Origin: Novosphingobium sp.
GTDB taxonomy: Bacteria; Pseudomonadota; Alphaproteobacteria; Sphingomonadales; Sphingomonadaceae
Direction: 5' to 3'
Length of the DNA: 64,000 nucleotides
Assembly: GCF_025351285.1 (NCBI RefSeq)
Contig: NZ_JANXWG010000150.1
Coordinates: 1 to 64,000, forward strand
Part shown: positions 37,030 through 47,605 of the stretch, one piece after another
Position numbering within the stretch: position 1 is the stretch's first letter
Layout: each line of letters begins with the position of its first letter
Translations under genes and position numbers: made by a program
The notes under the pieces: generated by a model
Seen by the model: the letters and a program-made list of their open reading frames with translations, nothing else
Told to the model about the DNA's origin: nothing
Databases searched by the model: none

Positions 37030-38876
37030 CCCCACAATGGCTGGATGAATTGCGCACGCGCGTCACGCTTTCGGGCGTGATCGGGCGGACGACGCGCATC
37101 CAGAAGGCGGGGCGCGAGTGGAAGGCGTGTTGCCCGTTCCACAATGAGAAGACGCCCAGTTTCACGATCAACGACGAGAAGGGCTTCTACCACTGCTTCG
37201 GCTGCGGCGCGCACGGTGACGTCATCCGCTGGATGACCGACCAGCGCGGGTTGCCGTTCATGGATGCGGTGAAGGAACTGGCGGTCGAGGCGGGGATGGA
37301 AGTGCCCGCACCCGATCCGCGCGCGGCCGAGCGCGCGGTTCAGCAGCAGTCGTTGCACGACGTCATGGCGGCGGCGCAGGCGTTTTTCGTCGAGCGGCTG
37401 GCGAGCGATGCTGGGGCCGAGGCGCGGGCTTATCTGGCGCGGCGCGGTTTTCCGGCGGCGATCGTGCGCGAGTTCGGGTTCGGCTTTGCTCCTGACAGCC
37501 GCACGGCGTTGAAGGCCGCACTGCCGCAGTTTCCGGTTCCGATGCTGATCGAGGCCGGGCTGCTGATCTCGGTTGAAGATCGCGATCCCTACGATCGGTT
37601 CCGCAACCGGTTGATGCTGCCGATCACCGATGCGCGCGGGCGGGTGATCGCGTTCGGCGGACGCATTCTCGACGCAGCCAAGACTGACGCGCCGAAGTAC
37701 CTGAACTCGCCCGAAACTCCGTTGTTCGACAAGGGCCGCACGCTCTACAACCTGCAACGCGCCGCACCCGCATCGCGCACATCGGGGCGGATCGTGGTGG
37801 TCGAAGGCTATATGGACGTGGTCGCGCTGGCGGCGGCGGGGATCGGCGAGGCGGTCGCGCCGCTCGGCACCGCGCTGACCGAGGAGCAGATCGAGCGGCT
37901 GTGGCGGGTGCACGAATGCCCGGTGCTGTGCTTCGATGGCGACGCCGCGGGCAAGCGTGCGGCGATGCGCGCTGCAACTCGCGCGCTGCCGTTGCTGCGG
38001 CCGGGGCATTCCATGCGCGTGGTCACGCTGCCCGAGGGGCTCGACCCCGACGACTTGATCAAGCGCGACGGACCGTCCGCGATGCAGGCGGCGCTGGCGG
38101 GCGGGCGCAGCCTGGTCGAACTGGTGTGGGAGGCCGAGCGCGAGGCGCTGGCGCTGGTCACACCTGAAGACAAGGCTGGGCTGAAGGCGCGGCTGCTGGA
38201 TCATGTGAGCACGATCGCGCATCCCGATATCCGCTCGCTTTACCGGCGCGACCTGCTCGAACGGTTCGACGCATTTGCCTTCGCGCCGCGCGAACGCAAG
38301 CCGTGGAACCCGGCGGATCGCCAGCCGTGGACCGGCAAGGGTGGTCGCACACCGCCCGAGCAGGTGCTGTCGCCCACCAACCGCGCGCAGATGCGCCGCG
38401 TGGGATCAAGCGACACGTTACTGTCGGCGGTGATCGCCGGGCTGATCCTACATCCGGCCGCGCTTCCCTCGCTGGCGGAGACACTCGCGCGGGTGGCAAC
38501 CGATGATGAACGGCTGGGCGCGCTGGTGGGGTTGCTGATTTCGCTCTCCGATCGTCGCGATATGCTTGAAACTGCTGGGATCGAAACCATATTGGCAGAG
38601 CGACGGTTGAAACCTCCGGCGCCTTCCGATTACGCCGGCGTGCGGCTTGGCTTCCTCGATCCGGCTTGTCCGGACCCGCTGGCGGACCTGACCGAAGCGC
38701 TCGGACTGCTGGTCGATCGGCCTGCGCTGGACGAGGCCATCGAAAGAGCGACAGAGCGGTTGGTTATGGAGAATACGGACGAGGCTTTCGAGGAGCAGCA
38801 GCGGTTGCTGAAACGAAAGCTGGCATTCGAGCAACGCTTGTTGCAAATGGCCCGCTCGGCGGCCGAACAAAACTAG
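37020..38876 (+). CDS. dnaG: DNA primase
   Basis: The 618-residue primase makes RNA primers for replication with DnaB helicase. It has the N-terminal CHC2 zinc finger (CPFHNEKTPSFTIND, then HCFGCGAHGD, about residues 37-63). The TOPRIM catalytic core (VVVEGYMDVVALAAAG near 260 and LCFDGDAAGKRAAM near 300) and a C-terminal helicase-binding region follow. Length is normal. GGAGG lies seven bases before the ATG at 37020. The start overlaps the end of the GIY-YIG reading frame. It is followed by rpoD after 44 bases, forming the classic macromolecular-synthesis pair. Confidence 0.97.
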   Translation: MALTPQWLDELRTRVTLSGVIGRTTRIQKAGREWKACCPFHNEKTPSFTINDEKGFYHCFGCGAHGDVIRWMTDQRGLPFMDAVKELAVEAGMEVPAPDPRAAERAVQQQSLHDVMAAAQAFFVERLASDAGAEARAYLARRGFPAAIVREFGFGFAPDSRTALKAALPQFPVPMLIEAGLLISVEDRDPYDRFRNRLMLPITDARGRVIAFGGRILDAAKTDAPKYLNSPETPLFDKGRTLYNLQRAAPASRTSGRIVVVEGYMDVVALAAAGIGEAVAPLGTALTEEQIERLWRVHECPVLCFDGDAAGKRAAMRAATRALPLLRPGHSMRVVTLPEGLDPDDLIKRDGPSAMQAALAGGRSLVELVWEAEREALALVTPEDKAGLKARLLDHVSTIAHPDIRSLYRRDLLERFDAFAFAPRERKPWNPADRQPWTGKGGRTPPEQVLSPTNRAQMRRVGSSDTLLSAVIAGLILHPAALPSLAETLARVATDDERLGALVGLLISLSDRRDMLETAGIETILAERRLKPPAPSDYAGVRLGFLDPACPDPLADLTEALGLLVDRPALDEAIERATERLVMENTDEAFEEQQRLLKRKLAFEQRLLQMARSAAEQN

Positions 38877-38920
38877 CGGCCCGTTCGGGGACCCGGACAA
38901 ATTCGAGGTAATATCTGCGG

Positions 38921-40927
<2,007 letters not shown>

Positions 40928-40951
40928 TTCGGCCCCAATCAGTGATCCTGC

Positions 40952-40977
40952 AAAGGCCCCGCTCCGGCGGGGCCTTT
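40952..40977. terminator. Intrinsic terminator of rpoD, also usable from the other strand
   Basis: AAAGGCCCCGC and GCGGGGCCTTT form perfect 11-base arms around a TCCG loop, 25 bases after the rpoD stop and next to the end of the convergent peptidase gene. The A and T runs at each end make it bidirectional. Confidence 0.9.
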
Positions 40978-40981
40978 CGTA

Positions 40982-42679
40982 TCAGTGCTTGGTATCGGCG
41001 TAGGCTGCCACCGTATCTGCCAGCGGTGCAAAGCGGACAGAGAGCGCCAGCCCGGCCGCTGCCAGCAACAGCACGCCACCTGTCAGTCGCGCGGTTCGCC
41101 GTGGCAACTGCGGCCACAACGGCAGCAGCGCAAGCATGGCAATCGCCAGCGGCAAGGCGGTCAGCATCGGCAATGTTGCTCCGACGCCTTGCATGATCTG
41201 GTGCGCCAGCGCGAGCATGTAGCCCGATACCAGCGCACCGATCATCGCGAGCAGGCCGAACCCGATTGCCACTCGTAAACGGTCAGCGATCACCAGCGAA
41301 AGGCCGACAAGCGCCAGCGGAACCACCACGAAATATGCGGCAGTCGGCGCCAGCGCCTGAGCGACGATGCCCAGCACCACCAGAGGCAGTGCTGCGCCCA
41401 CCGCTCCCGCCTTGCCAGGCTTCCAGCTTGCCAGAACCAGCGCAACGGCTGCGCCCGTCACAAGCAGGGAGAGTGCTTCTAGCCGGGGAATGGCCGCCAG
41501 CCTGTCGTAATAGTTCGGTGGACCCGCCTTTAGCGAAAGCCAATTGAAGGCATAAAGCAGCGCCGCAGCGAGCGCGATCAGTCCAGTCATCCGTGCCGCA
41601 CCGGTCCCCAGCCCTGCAACGCCGTTGCTGCGCAGCGCCATCACCAAGCCAGCCCCTGCAAGGCCGAGCATGATCCAGCCAGTCCAGACGGAATAGATCG
41701 CCAGACCGAACCCGAAGAGATCGAAGAAGACTGCGTCCGGCGCACGACCAGGCAGGGCATCGGCGGCAAGCAGCCCGTTCGTCAGCCCCAGCACCTGATC
41801 GCCCATGTCCTGCAACGCGCCCCGGTCAAGCCGGTCGGGCGTTGCGCGCGGCGAGTGATACAATGCAGATCGGCCGATAAAGGCGAAATTGTAGCTGGTG
41901 TATGGACCTTTGAGCGTCGGTGTCAGGTCGGTATCGTTGGGCAGGATACGGTAGAGAAACACCGCGAGCGACCCCGCGCTCGGCCGCGCCACGTGCTGTG
42001 CGAACAGCGCCATCGCCGCGCCGTTGGCTGGAGAGGTCTGGAACATCGCGGTTCGGCCGCCCCCTCCGCGCGCCTCCATGTTGACGATCGCACCGACCTT
42101 TAGCCGAAGCGGATTGCCCGCGAAGAAGGCGCGCGCACCCTGCAAGCCCAGTTCCTCGCCATCGGTGAACAGCACCACCAGATCGCGGCGCGGCTGTCCT
42201 GCAGCGCGGATTGCGCGTACCACCTCCAGCGTGGCGGAGACGCCGGCGGTATCATCCGCCGCGCCGGGTGAGCCCCAGACGGTATCATGGTGCGCCATGA
42301 GCATGACCGCGGGCAACGACCGATCTTGTCCGGGTAGCACTCCGATCAGATTTATCAGCGGCTTGGGCGGCTCGGCATGGCCGGTCCAGCGCGCATACTT
42401 GGCAGTACCGCGCGCATCGACCAGACCGGCGCTGCTGGATGAAACGTCCAGGCCCAGCGCCTGCATGCGCGCGATCAGAAACCCGCGCACTTTTTCGTTT
42501 TCCGCCGAGCCCGTGGGGTGCGGCGCGCTGGCGACCCGCCGCACATCGCTCATCGCACGTTCGGCAGAAAACGCTGTCATCGCGGTTGCTGCGCTCTTGG
42601 GCGAAGGCGGTGTCGTAGCAATAATGGCGAGCGCAATGCCGCCCAATACCGCCGCCAGCCAGCCTGCGAACTTGCCCAT
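40982..42679 (-). CDS. M28 family zinc peptidase with C-terminal membrane segments
   Basis: The 565-residue protein has a hydrophobic N-terminal segment (GWLAAVLGGIALAIIAT) that acts as a signal or anchor. The metal-binding motifs of an M28 aminopeptidase follow: MAHHDTVWGSPGAADDTAG near residue 127 (His, Asp) and VLFTDGEELGLQGARAFF (Glu-Glu), plus NMEARG. The C-terminal half carries about seven to eight hydrophobic helices, so the peptidase domain likely faces the periplasm. GGGAGGGA precedes the ATG at 42679. It is divergent from rpiB and convergent with rpoD. Confidence 0.85.
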   Translation of the reverse strand: MGKFAGWLAAVLGGIALAIIATTPPSPKSAATAMTAFSAERAMSDVRRVASAPHPTGSAENEKVRGFLIARMQALGLDVSSSSAGLVDARGTAKYARWTGHAEPPKPLINLIGVLPGQDRSLPAVMLMAHHDTVWGSPGAADDTAGVSATLEVVRAIRAAGQPRRDLVVLFTDGEELGLQGARAFFAGNPLRLKVGAIVNMEARGGGGRTAMFQTSPANGAAMALFAQHVARPSAGSLAVFLYRILPNDTDLTPTLKGPYTSYNFAFIGRSALYHSPRATPDRLDRGALQDMGDQVLGLTNGLLAADALPGRAPDAVFFDLFGFGLAIYSVWTGWIMLGLAGAGLVMALRSNGVAGLGTGAARMTGLIALAAALLYAFNWLSLKAGPPNYYDRLAAIPRLEALSLLVTGAAVALVLASWKPGKAGAVGAALPLVVLGIVAQALAPTAAYFVVVPLALVGLSLVIADRLRVAIGFGLLAMIGALVSGYMLALAHQIMQGVGATLPMLTALPLAIAMLALLPLWPQLPRRTARLTGGVLLLAAAGLALSVRFAPLADTVAAYADTKH

Positions 42680-42869
42680 TGCGTCCCTCCCGTTTCGCGC
42701 GGTGCTGAACCGCCGGCAGGCCAGAGTCAAATCGGCGTCACCCCGACCCGGTGGCACTTCGCCCCTTCGGGCAGGTGCTGGGGAAAGCTGCGCCCTCTGC
42801 GCTGGCAATGCGACAATAGCGCTACTATGGGGACGCAACGATTCCCCGCGCAACCAAAGGCCCGCCGCA

Positions 42870-43322
42870 ATGCGCATCGCGATTGCTTCCGATCATGCCG
42901 CGTTCGAGCTCAAGGCCGAACTCGCCGCAGCGCTGCGTGAGTGGGGCCATGATGTGCTCGATCTCGGGCCGGAGACGGCCGATCGCGTCGACTATCCCGA
43001 TTATGGCTACAAGCTCGCCGCCGCCATTGCGGATGGACGCGCCGAACGCGGCGTGGCGCTGTGCGGCAGTGGCATCGGCATCTCGATCGCGGTCAACCGC
43101 AACCCCGCCTGCCGCTGTGCGCTGGTCAACGATCCCTATTCGGCCGCACTCGCGCGCGAACACAACGATGCGAACGTCGTCGCGATGGGCGCACGCCTGA
43201 TCGGGATCGACATGGCCAAGGCCTGCCTGCAAAGCTTCCTCGCCGGAACTTTTGCCGGCGGGCGCCATGGCCCGCGCGTCGAAAAACTGTCCCATCCTCC
43301 CTTTGCAGGAGCCTTCGCATGA
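42870..43322 (+). CDS. rpiB: Ribose-5-phosphate isomerase B
   Basis: The 150-residue sugar isomerase interconverts ribose 5-phosphate and ribulose 5-phosphate in the pentose phosphate pathway. It starts [20 protein letters not shown], has the catalytic Cys in [16 protein letters not shown] near residue 70, and the [20 protein letters not shown] and [11 protein letters not shown] motifs of RpiB. The start was chosen at 42870, the family-typical N-terminus. Its stop overlaps the glyA start by ATGA, coupling the two. Confidence 0.95.
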   Translation: MRIAIASDHAAFELKAELAAALREWGHDVLDLGPETADRVDYPDYGYKLAAAIADGRAERGVALCGSGIGISIAVNRNPACRCALVNDPYSAALAREHNDANVVAMGARLIGIDMAKACLQSFLAGTFAGGRHGPRVEKLSHPPFAGAFA

Positions 43323-44632
43323 CCGAGACCGCCCTTGCCCGGCCAGCAATCCGTTCGACCGGCTTCTTCACCGGCCATCTCGCCGAAACCGATCCCGCAG
43401 TGTTCGCGGCGATCCGTGGTGAATTGCACCGCCAGCAGACCAAGATCGAACTGATCGCCAGCGAGAACATCACCAGCCTCGCCTGCCTCGAAGCCGCGGG
43501 CTCGGTGCTGACCAACAAGTACGCCGAAGGTTATCCGGGCAAGCGCTATTACGGCGGCTGCGAATTTGCCGACGTGGTCGAAACGCTGGCGATCGAGCGC
43601 GCCAAGGAACTGTTCGGCAGCCAGTTCGCCAACGTCCAGCCCAATTCGGGCAGCCAGATGAACCAGGCGGTGTTCCTGGCGCTGCTGCAGCCTGGCGACA
43701 CCTTCATGGGGCTCGATCTCAACTCGGGCGGGCACCTGACGCACGGCTCGCCCGTCAACATGAGCGGAAAGTGGTTCAAGCCGGTTGCTTACGGCGTGCG
43801 CCGCGAAGATCACCAGATCGACATGGACGAGGTTCGCCGGCTTGCGCACGAGCACAAGCCCAAGCTGATCATCGCCGGCGGCACCGCTTATTCGCGCGTA
43901 TGGGACTGGCAGGCCTTCCGCACCATCGCTGACGAGATCGGCGCCTGGTTGCTGGTCGACATGTCGCACATTTCGGGCCTCGTCGCGGGCGGGGCGCATC
44001 CCTCGCCGATCCCGCACGCGCATGTCACGACCACCACCACGCACAAATCATTGCGGGGCCCGCGTTCGGGCGTGATCCTCACCAACGACGAGGCGCTGGC
44101 CAAGAAGATCAACATGGCGGTGTTCCCGGGCATGCAGGGCGGCCCGCTGATGCACATCGTCGCCGCCAAGGCGGTCGCCTTCGCCGAAGCGCTCAAGCCC
44201 GAATTCAAGGCTTATGCGCACCAGATCGTCGCCAATGCCCGTGCGCTGGCCGCCAGCCTGCAGGAAGCCGGACTCGGCATCGTGTCGGGCGGCACCGACA
44301 ACCACTCGATGCTCGTCGATCTCACCCCCAAGGATGTGACCGGCAAGGCCGCCGAAAAGGGCCTCGATCGCGCTTGGCTGACGTGCAACAAGAACGGCAT
44401 CCCGTTCGACACCCGCTCGCCCTTCGTCACGTCGGGCATCCGCCTGGGTACGCCGGCGGGCACCACGCGTGGGTTCGGCGAGGCCGAGTTCGCGATCATC
44501 GGCAAACTGATCGCCGAAGTTGTGGACGGCCTGTCGCGCAACGGCGATGAAGGCGATGGCCAGGTAGAACAGCGCGTCCGCGACCGCGTGGCCGAACTGT
44601 GCGGCGCTTTCCCCATTTACCCGGAGCTTTGA
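43319..44632 (+). CDS. glyA: Serine hydroxymethyltransferase
   Basis: The 437-residue PLP enzyme makes glycine and 5,10-methylene-tetrahydrofolate from serine, feeding one-carbon metabolism. It has [20 protein letters not shown], the substrate-binding [20 protein letters not shown], and the PLP Lys in [17 protein letters not shown] near residue 242. C-terminal [20 protein letters not shown] is also typical. The ATG at 43319 overlaps rpiB. It leads directly into a small membrane protein gene and nrdR. Confidence 0.98.
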   Translation: MTETALARPAIRSTGFFTGHLAETDPAVFAAIRGELHRQQTKIELIASENITSLACLEAAGSVLTNKYAEGYPGKRYYGGCEFADVVETLAIERAKELFGSQFANVQPNSGSQMNQAVFLALLQPGDTFMGLDLNSGGHLTHGSPVNMSGKWFKPVAYGVRREDHQIDMDEVRRLAHEHKPKLIIAGGTAYSRVWDWQAFRTIADEIGAWLLVDMSHISGLVAGGAHPSPIPHAHVTTTTTHKSLRGPRSGVILTNDEALAKKINMAVFPGMQGGPLMHIVAAKAVAFAEALKPEFKAYAHQIVANARALAASLQEAGLGIVSGGTDNHSMLVDLTPKDVTGKAAEKGLDRAWLTCNKNGIPFDTRSPFVTSGIRLGTPAGTTRGFGEAEFAIIGKLIAEVVDGLSRNGDEGDGQVEQRVRDRVAELCGAFPIYPEL

Positions 44633-44636
44633 CGCC

Positions 44637-44840
44637 ATGGACAACGACGATCTCGCCAGCCGCGCCAAGACCGAGATTTCGGGCATGGCCAAGGACGGCA
44701 TGCGCCACCCGTCGACCAAGCCGGTGCTGATCGGCGGCGGCATCGGCGCCGTGGCCGCCGCGCTGCTGCCGCATATCTCGATCCCGGTCGGCCTGATCGC
44801 CGGCGCGGGCTTTGCGCTGTGGCAGCGGATCAAACGCTAA
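44637..44840 (+). CDS. Small membrane protein between glyA and nrdR
   Basis: The 67-residue product has a charged N-terminus (MDNDDLASRAKTEISGMAKD), a Pro-containing turn, and a C-terminal hydrophobic half (VLIGGGIGAVAAALLPHISI and PVGLIAGAGFALWQRIKR) that could span the membrane once or twice. It starts four bases after glyA and its TAA directly abuts the GTG of nrdR, so it is an operon member. No family is recognised; function unknown. Confidence 0.7.
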   Translation: MDNDDLASRAKTEISGMAKDGMRHPSTKPVLIGGGIGAVAAALLPHISIPVGLIAGAGFALWQRIKR

Positions 44841-45302
44841 GTGCGGTGCCCGTTCTGTGCGCATGACGACAGCCAGGTAAAGGACAGCCGGCCGAGCGAG
44901 GACAACACCTCGATCCGCCGGCGCCGCCAGTGCGAAAGCTGCGGCGCGCGCTTCACCACGTTCGAGCGCGTGCAATTGCGCGAAGTGACCGTGGTCAAGA
45001 AGGACGAAAAGCGCGAGGCGTTCAACCGCGCCAAGATCGAGGCCAGCGTCGCCATCGCATGCCGCAAGCGCGGGCTTGCGCAGGAACGGCTGGACCAGTT
45101 GGTTTCGGGCATCCAGCGCCAGATCGAGACGATGGGCGAAAGTGAAGTCCACGCGCAGGCGATCGGTGAAATGGTCATGGAAGGCCTGCGCCAGCTCGAC
45201 AGCGTGGCCTATATCCGCTTCGCCAGCGTCTATCGCGACTTCACCGAAGCGAAGGACTTCGAGCAATTCGCCAGCACCGTGCGCGAAGTCGGGTTGGACT
45301 GA
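44841..45302 (+). CDS. nrdR: Transcriptional repressor NrdR
   Basis: The 153-residue regulator represses ribonucleotide reductase genes in response to ATP/dATP. It has an N-terminal zinc ribbon with Cys3, Cys6, Cys31 and Cys34 and the [19 protein letters not shown] stretch. An ATP-cone domain follows ([20 protein letters not shown]). The start is a GTG at 44841 immediately after the upstream TAA, the only codon giving the complete zinc ribbon. Gene order glyA-nrdR is common in alphaproteobacteria. Confidence 0.97.
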   Translation: MRCPFCAHDDSQVKDSRPSEDNTSIRRRRQCESCGARFTTFERVQLREVTVVKKDEKREAFNRAKIEASVAIACRKRGLAQERLDQLVSGIQRQIETMGESEVHAQAIGEMVMEGLRQLDSVAYIRFASVYRDFTEAKDFEQFASTVREVGLD

Positions 45303-45304
45303 GC

Positions 45305-46039
45305 GTGGCTGTCGCTCCGCCGCCGGTGTTCGTGCTGGTCCGCCCGCAACTGGGCGAGAACATCGGCAAGGCCGCGCGTGCGATGCTGAACTTCGGGCTA
45401 AGCGAAATGCGGCTGGTCGCGCCGCGCGATGGCTGGCCCAACCCCTCGGCCGGGCCGGCGGCTGCGGGTGCCGACGCCGTGCTCGAACATGCCAAAGTGT
45501 TCGATACGGTGGCAGAAGCAGTGGCCGATTGCGCGCACGTCTATGCCACCACGGTGCGCAAGCGCGGGGTGACCAAGCCGGTCTACACGCCCGACGCCGC
45601 CGCGCGCGAAATCACCACCGACGGCGCCCGCAGCGCGATCTTGTTCGGGCCCGAACGCTCGGGTCTTGAGACTGACGATGTGGCCTTGGCGCGCACGATT
45701 ATCACGGTGCCGGTCAATCCCGAATTCGCCTCGCTCAATCTGGCGCAGGCGGTGGTCTTGTGCGCTTACGAATGGTCGAAGCTGGCGGGCGAAGCACTGG
45801 CGCAGCCAACTGTGGAAGACCTGCTGCCACCCGCGCCGCAGGAACAATTCGAAGGCATGTTCGCGCAACTGTGCGCGATGCTGGAACCGCGCGACTATTT
45901 CTACCCGCATTCGCGCGCAGTGGCCACGCGGCGCACTTTGCGCACGATGCTGACGAAGCCGGGCTGGACTCACCTGGAACTGCGCACCTTCCGCGGCGTG
46001 CTGACCACGCTGGCGCGCGATCTGGAACGCCGCAAGTAA
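45305..46039 (+). CDS. trmJ: tRNA/rRNA methyltransferase of the TrmJ/TrmH (SPOUT) family
   Basis: The 244-residue SPOUT-class enzyme most resembles TrmJ, which 2'-O-methylates position 32 of tRNA. Motifs are VLVRPQLGENIGKAARAMLN near residue 10, LFGPERSGLETDDVALA (motif 2, about 113-130), and VPVNPEFASLNLAQAVVLCA (motif 3 and knot). The C-terminal extension (residues about 180-244) is longer than in minimal TrmH forms, as in TrmJ. A GTG start at 45305 lies two bases after the nrdR stop. Other family members methylate rRNA, so the target is not certain. Confidence 0.88.
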   Translation: MAVAPPPVFVLVRPQLGENIGKAARAMLNFGLSEMRLVAPRDGWPNPSAGPAAAGADAVLEHAKVFDTVAEAVADCAHVYATTVRKRGVTKPVYTPDAAAREITTDGARSAILFGPERSGLETDDVALARTIITVPVNPEFASLNLAQAVVLCAYEWSKLAGEALAQPTVEDLLPPAPQEQFEGMFAQLCAMLEPRDYFYPHSRAVATRRTLRTMLTKPGWTHLELRTFRGVLTTLARDLERRK

Positions 46040-46042
46040 GCG

Positions 46043-46375
46043 CTAATCGCCGATCACCCGCAGCCGGGCATGCGCCTGGCGCTGCAATGCGATCGAGGCA
46101 TCGGTCAGCCGGTCCCACATATCGGCAACCAGCCCCACCGGCACGTTCTGTTCGAAAGCCAGCTTGCGCGCGGCGAGGATCAATTGGCGATGCCAGGCTT
46201 CGTCGGACAAATCGTCGGCGCAAGGGAAGTGCGCGGGGTTGCGCATCAGCGCAAAGCGACGCGACAGCAGCTCGATCAGCGCGCGGTCGATCGTATCGAG
46301 TTCTGCGTGCACGTCTTCGAGCGACCCCGGCGTAGCGGTCGTCTGCGAATCACTGTGCGGTTGCGCGTGCCCCAT
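46043..46375 (-). CDS. Chorismate mutase (AroQ class)
   Basis: The 110-residue all-helical enzyme turns chorismate into prephenate for phenylalanine and tyrosine synthesis. After a polar leader it has [20 protein letters not shown] (helix 1, about residues 20-40) with the AroQ signature pattern of Asp and Arg. [20 protein letters not shown] (helix 2 region) and [12 protein letters not shown] (helix 3) follow. No regulatory or fused domain is visible, so it is a monofunctional form. AGGA precedes the ATG at 46375. It converges with trmJ. Confidence 0.85.
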   Translation of the reverse strand: MGHAQPHSDSQTTATPGSLEDVHAELDTIDRALIELLSRRFALMRNPAHFPCADDLSDEAWHRQLILAARKLAFEQNVPVGLVADMWDRLTDASIALQRQAHARLRVIGD

Positions 46376-46612
46376 GAGGGTGTTCCTACTCCAAACTCAC
46401 CAAGCCTTATGTGCGCCCTGCCCTTGACAATTGGTTTATTCTCTGGTCGGGACGCCACTCGCAATGGGCCCCGCACCCCGGTGAAGCGGTGGCCGCGTTC
46501 GACTTCCCTGGATATCCCCACAGGATCGCCACAGAAGCTCGTTTCGGAGCAATGCCGGGTTCAACGCGCGGGCGGATTGTCGCGCCGCGTCAGTTTATTG
46601 GAGACACGCGCC

Positions 46613-47227
46613 ATGTCGAAGCGTCATGAATCAAAGCACAAGATCGACCGCCGCCTCGGTGAAAACATCTGGGGCCGGCCCAAGAGCTCGGTCAACCGCC
46701 GCAGCTATGGCCCTGGCCAGCACGGCCAGCGCCGCAAGAGCAAGGTTTCGGACTTCGGCATCCAGCTCCGCGCCAAGCAGAAGCTTCGCGGCTACTACGG
46801 CGACGTTACCGAAAAGCAGTTCAAGCGCACTTACCAGGAAGCCGCGTCCATGAAGGGCGATACCGGGCAGAACCTGATCGGCCTGCTCGAACAGCGGCTC
46901 GACATGGTGTGTTACCGCGCCAAGTTCGCACCCACCATCTTCGCTGCGCGCCAGATCGTCAGCCACGGCCACATCCGCGTCAACGGCGTGAAGTGCAACA
47001 TCGCCTCGCGCCGCGTGCGTCCGGGCGACGTCGTCAGCCTGGGTGACAAGGCCAAGGAAATGGCGCTGGTTGCCGAAGCACAGTCGCTGGCCGAACGCGA
47101 AATCCCCGATTACGTTGCGGTCGACGGCAACGACAAGATCACCTTCAGCCGCGTACCGACCCTTGAGGACGTGCCCTATCCGGTGAAAATGGAACCGAAC
47201 CTCGTGGTCGAGTTCTACTCGCGCTGA
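46613..47227 (+). CDS. rpsD: 30S ribosomal protein S4
   Basis: The 204-residue primary 16S rRNA-binding protein nucleates 30S assembly. It starts [20 protein letters not shown], contains [20 protein letters not shown], and an S4 domain ([20 protein letters not shown], then [20 protein letters not shown]). The alpha-type N-terminus lacks the zinc cysteines. GGAG lies nine bases before the ATG. A single-gene unit here, it ends at the terminator 47291. A TTGACA at 46424 lacks a good -10 partner. Confidence 0.98.
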   Translation: MSKRHESKHKIDRRLGENIWGRPKSSVNRRSYGPGQHGQRRKSKVSDFGIQLRAKQKLRGYYGDVTEKQFKRTYQEAASMKGDTGQNLIGLLEQRLDMVCYRAKFAPTIFAARQIVSHGHIRVNGVKCNIASRRVRPGDVVSLGDKAKEMALVAEAQSLAEREIPDYVAVDGNDKITFSRVPTLEDVPYPVKMEPNLVVEFYSR

Positions 47228-47290
47228 TCGGCTTTCGCTGACCCACGCCCGCCCCGTTCGGGCAGGGCGGCTGAATATATCCGAACACAT

Positions 47291-47325
47291 GATAAGGCGG
47301 GGCCATTGGCTCCGCCTTATCTTTT
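47291..47325 (+). terminator. Intrinsic terminator of rpsD
   Basis: GATAAGGCGG (47291-47300) and CCGCCTTATC (47312-47321) form a perfect 10-base stem followed by TTTT. It lies 63 bases after the rpsD stop. Confidence 0.9.
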
Positions 47326-47416
47326 GAAATTGAACGGTTTTCGGGAACTACCAAGCCACCACCAGCGTATGCGGATTGTCACTGCACAATCGCGCTATCA
47401 ACGGTAGAACCAAGGC

Positions 47417-47599
47417 ATGTTCCGCTTCATCACGCCGCATCGTACGGGCAAGTGGTATCCCGATCTCACCACCGCGCAGCGCCAGGCGATGGCGATCGGC
47501 GCCGGGTTCTATGAACCGCGCAGCGGGCAGTTCATTCAGTATCCGGGTACCACGCTGGAACAGTGCGATGGCAATACGCCGCCAGGCCACGCTGCCTGA
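47417..47599 (+). CDS. Short conserved-looking protein
   Basis: The 60-residue product begins MFRFITPHRTGKWYPDLTTA and contains QRQAMAIGAGFYEPRSGQFI. It is soluble and aromatic-rich with no transmembrane segment. It stands alone after the rpsD terminator and converges with the S9 peptidase gene. The reading has normal composition for the genome, but no family is recognised. Confidence 0.5.
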   Translation: MFRFITPHRTGKWYPDLTTAQRQAMAIGAGFYEPRSGQFIQYPGTTLEQCDGNTPPGHAA

Positions 47600-47605
47600 C
47601 AGGAC

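Noticed and set aside
46424..46429. TTGACA upstream of rpsD as a promoter -35
   Set aside because: No acceptable -10 hexamer at 16-18 bases downstream (only TCGGGA), so a promoter could not be supported.
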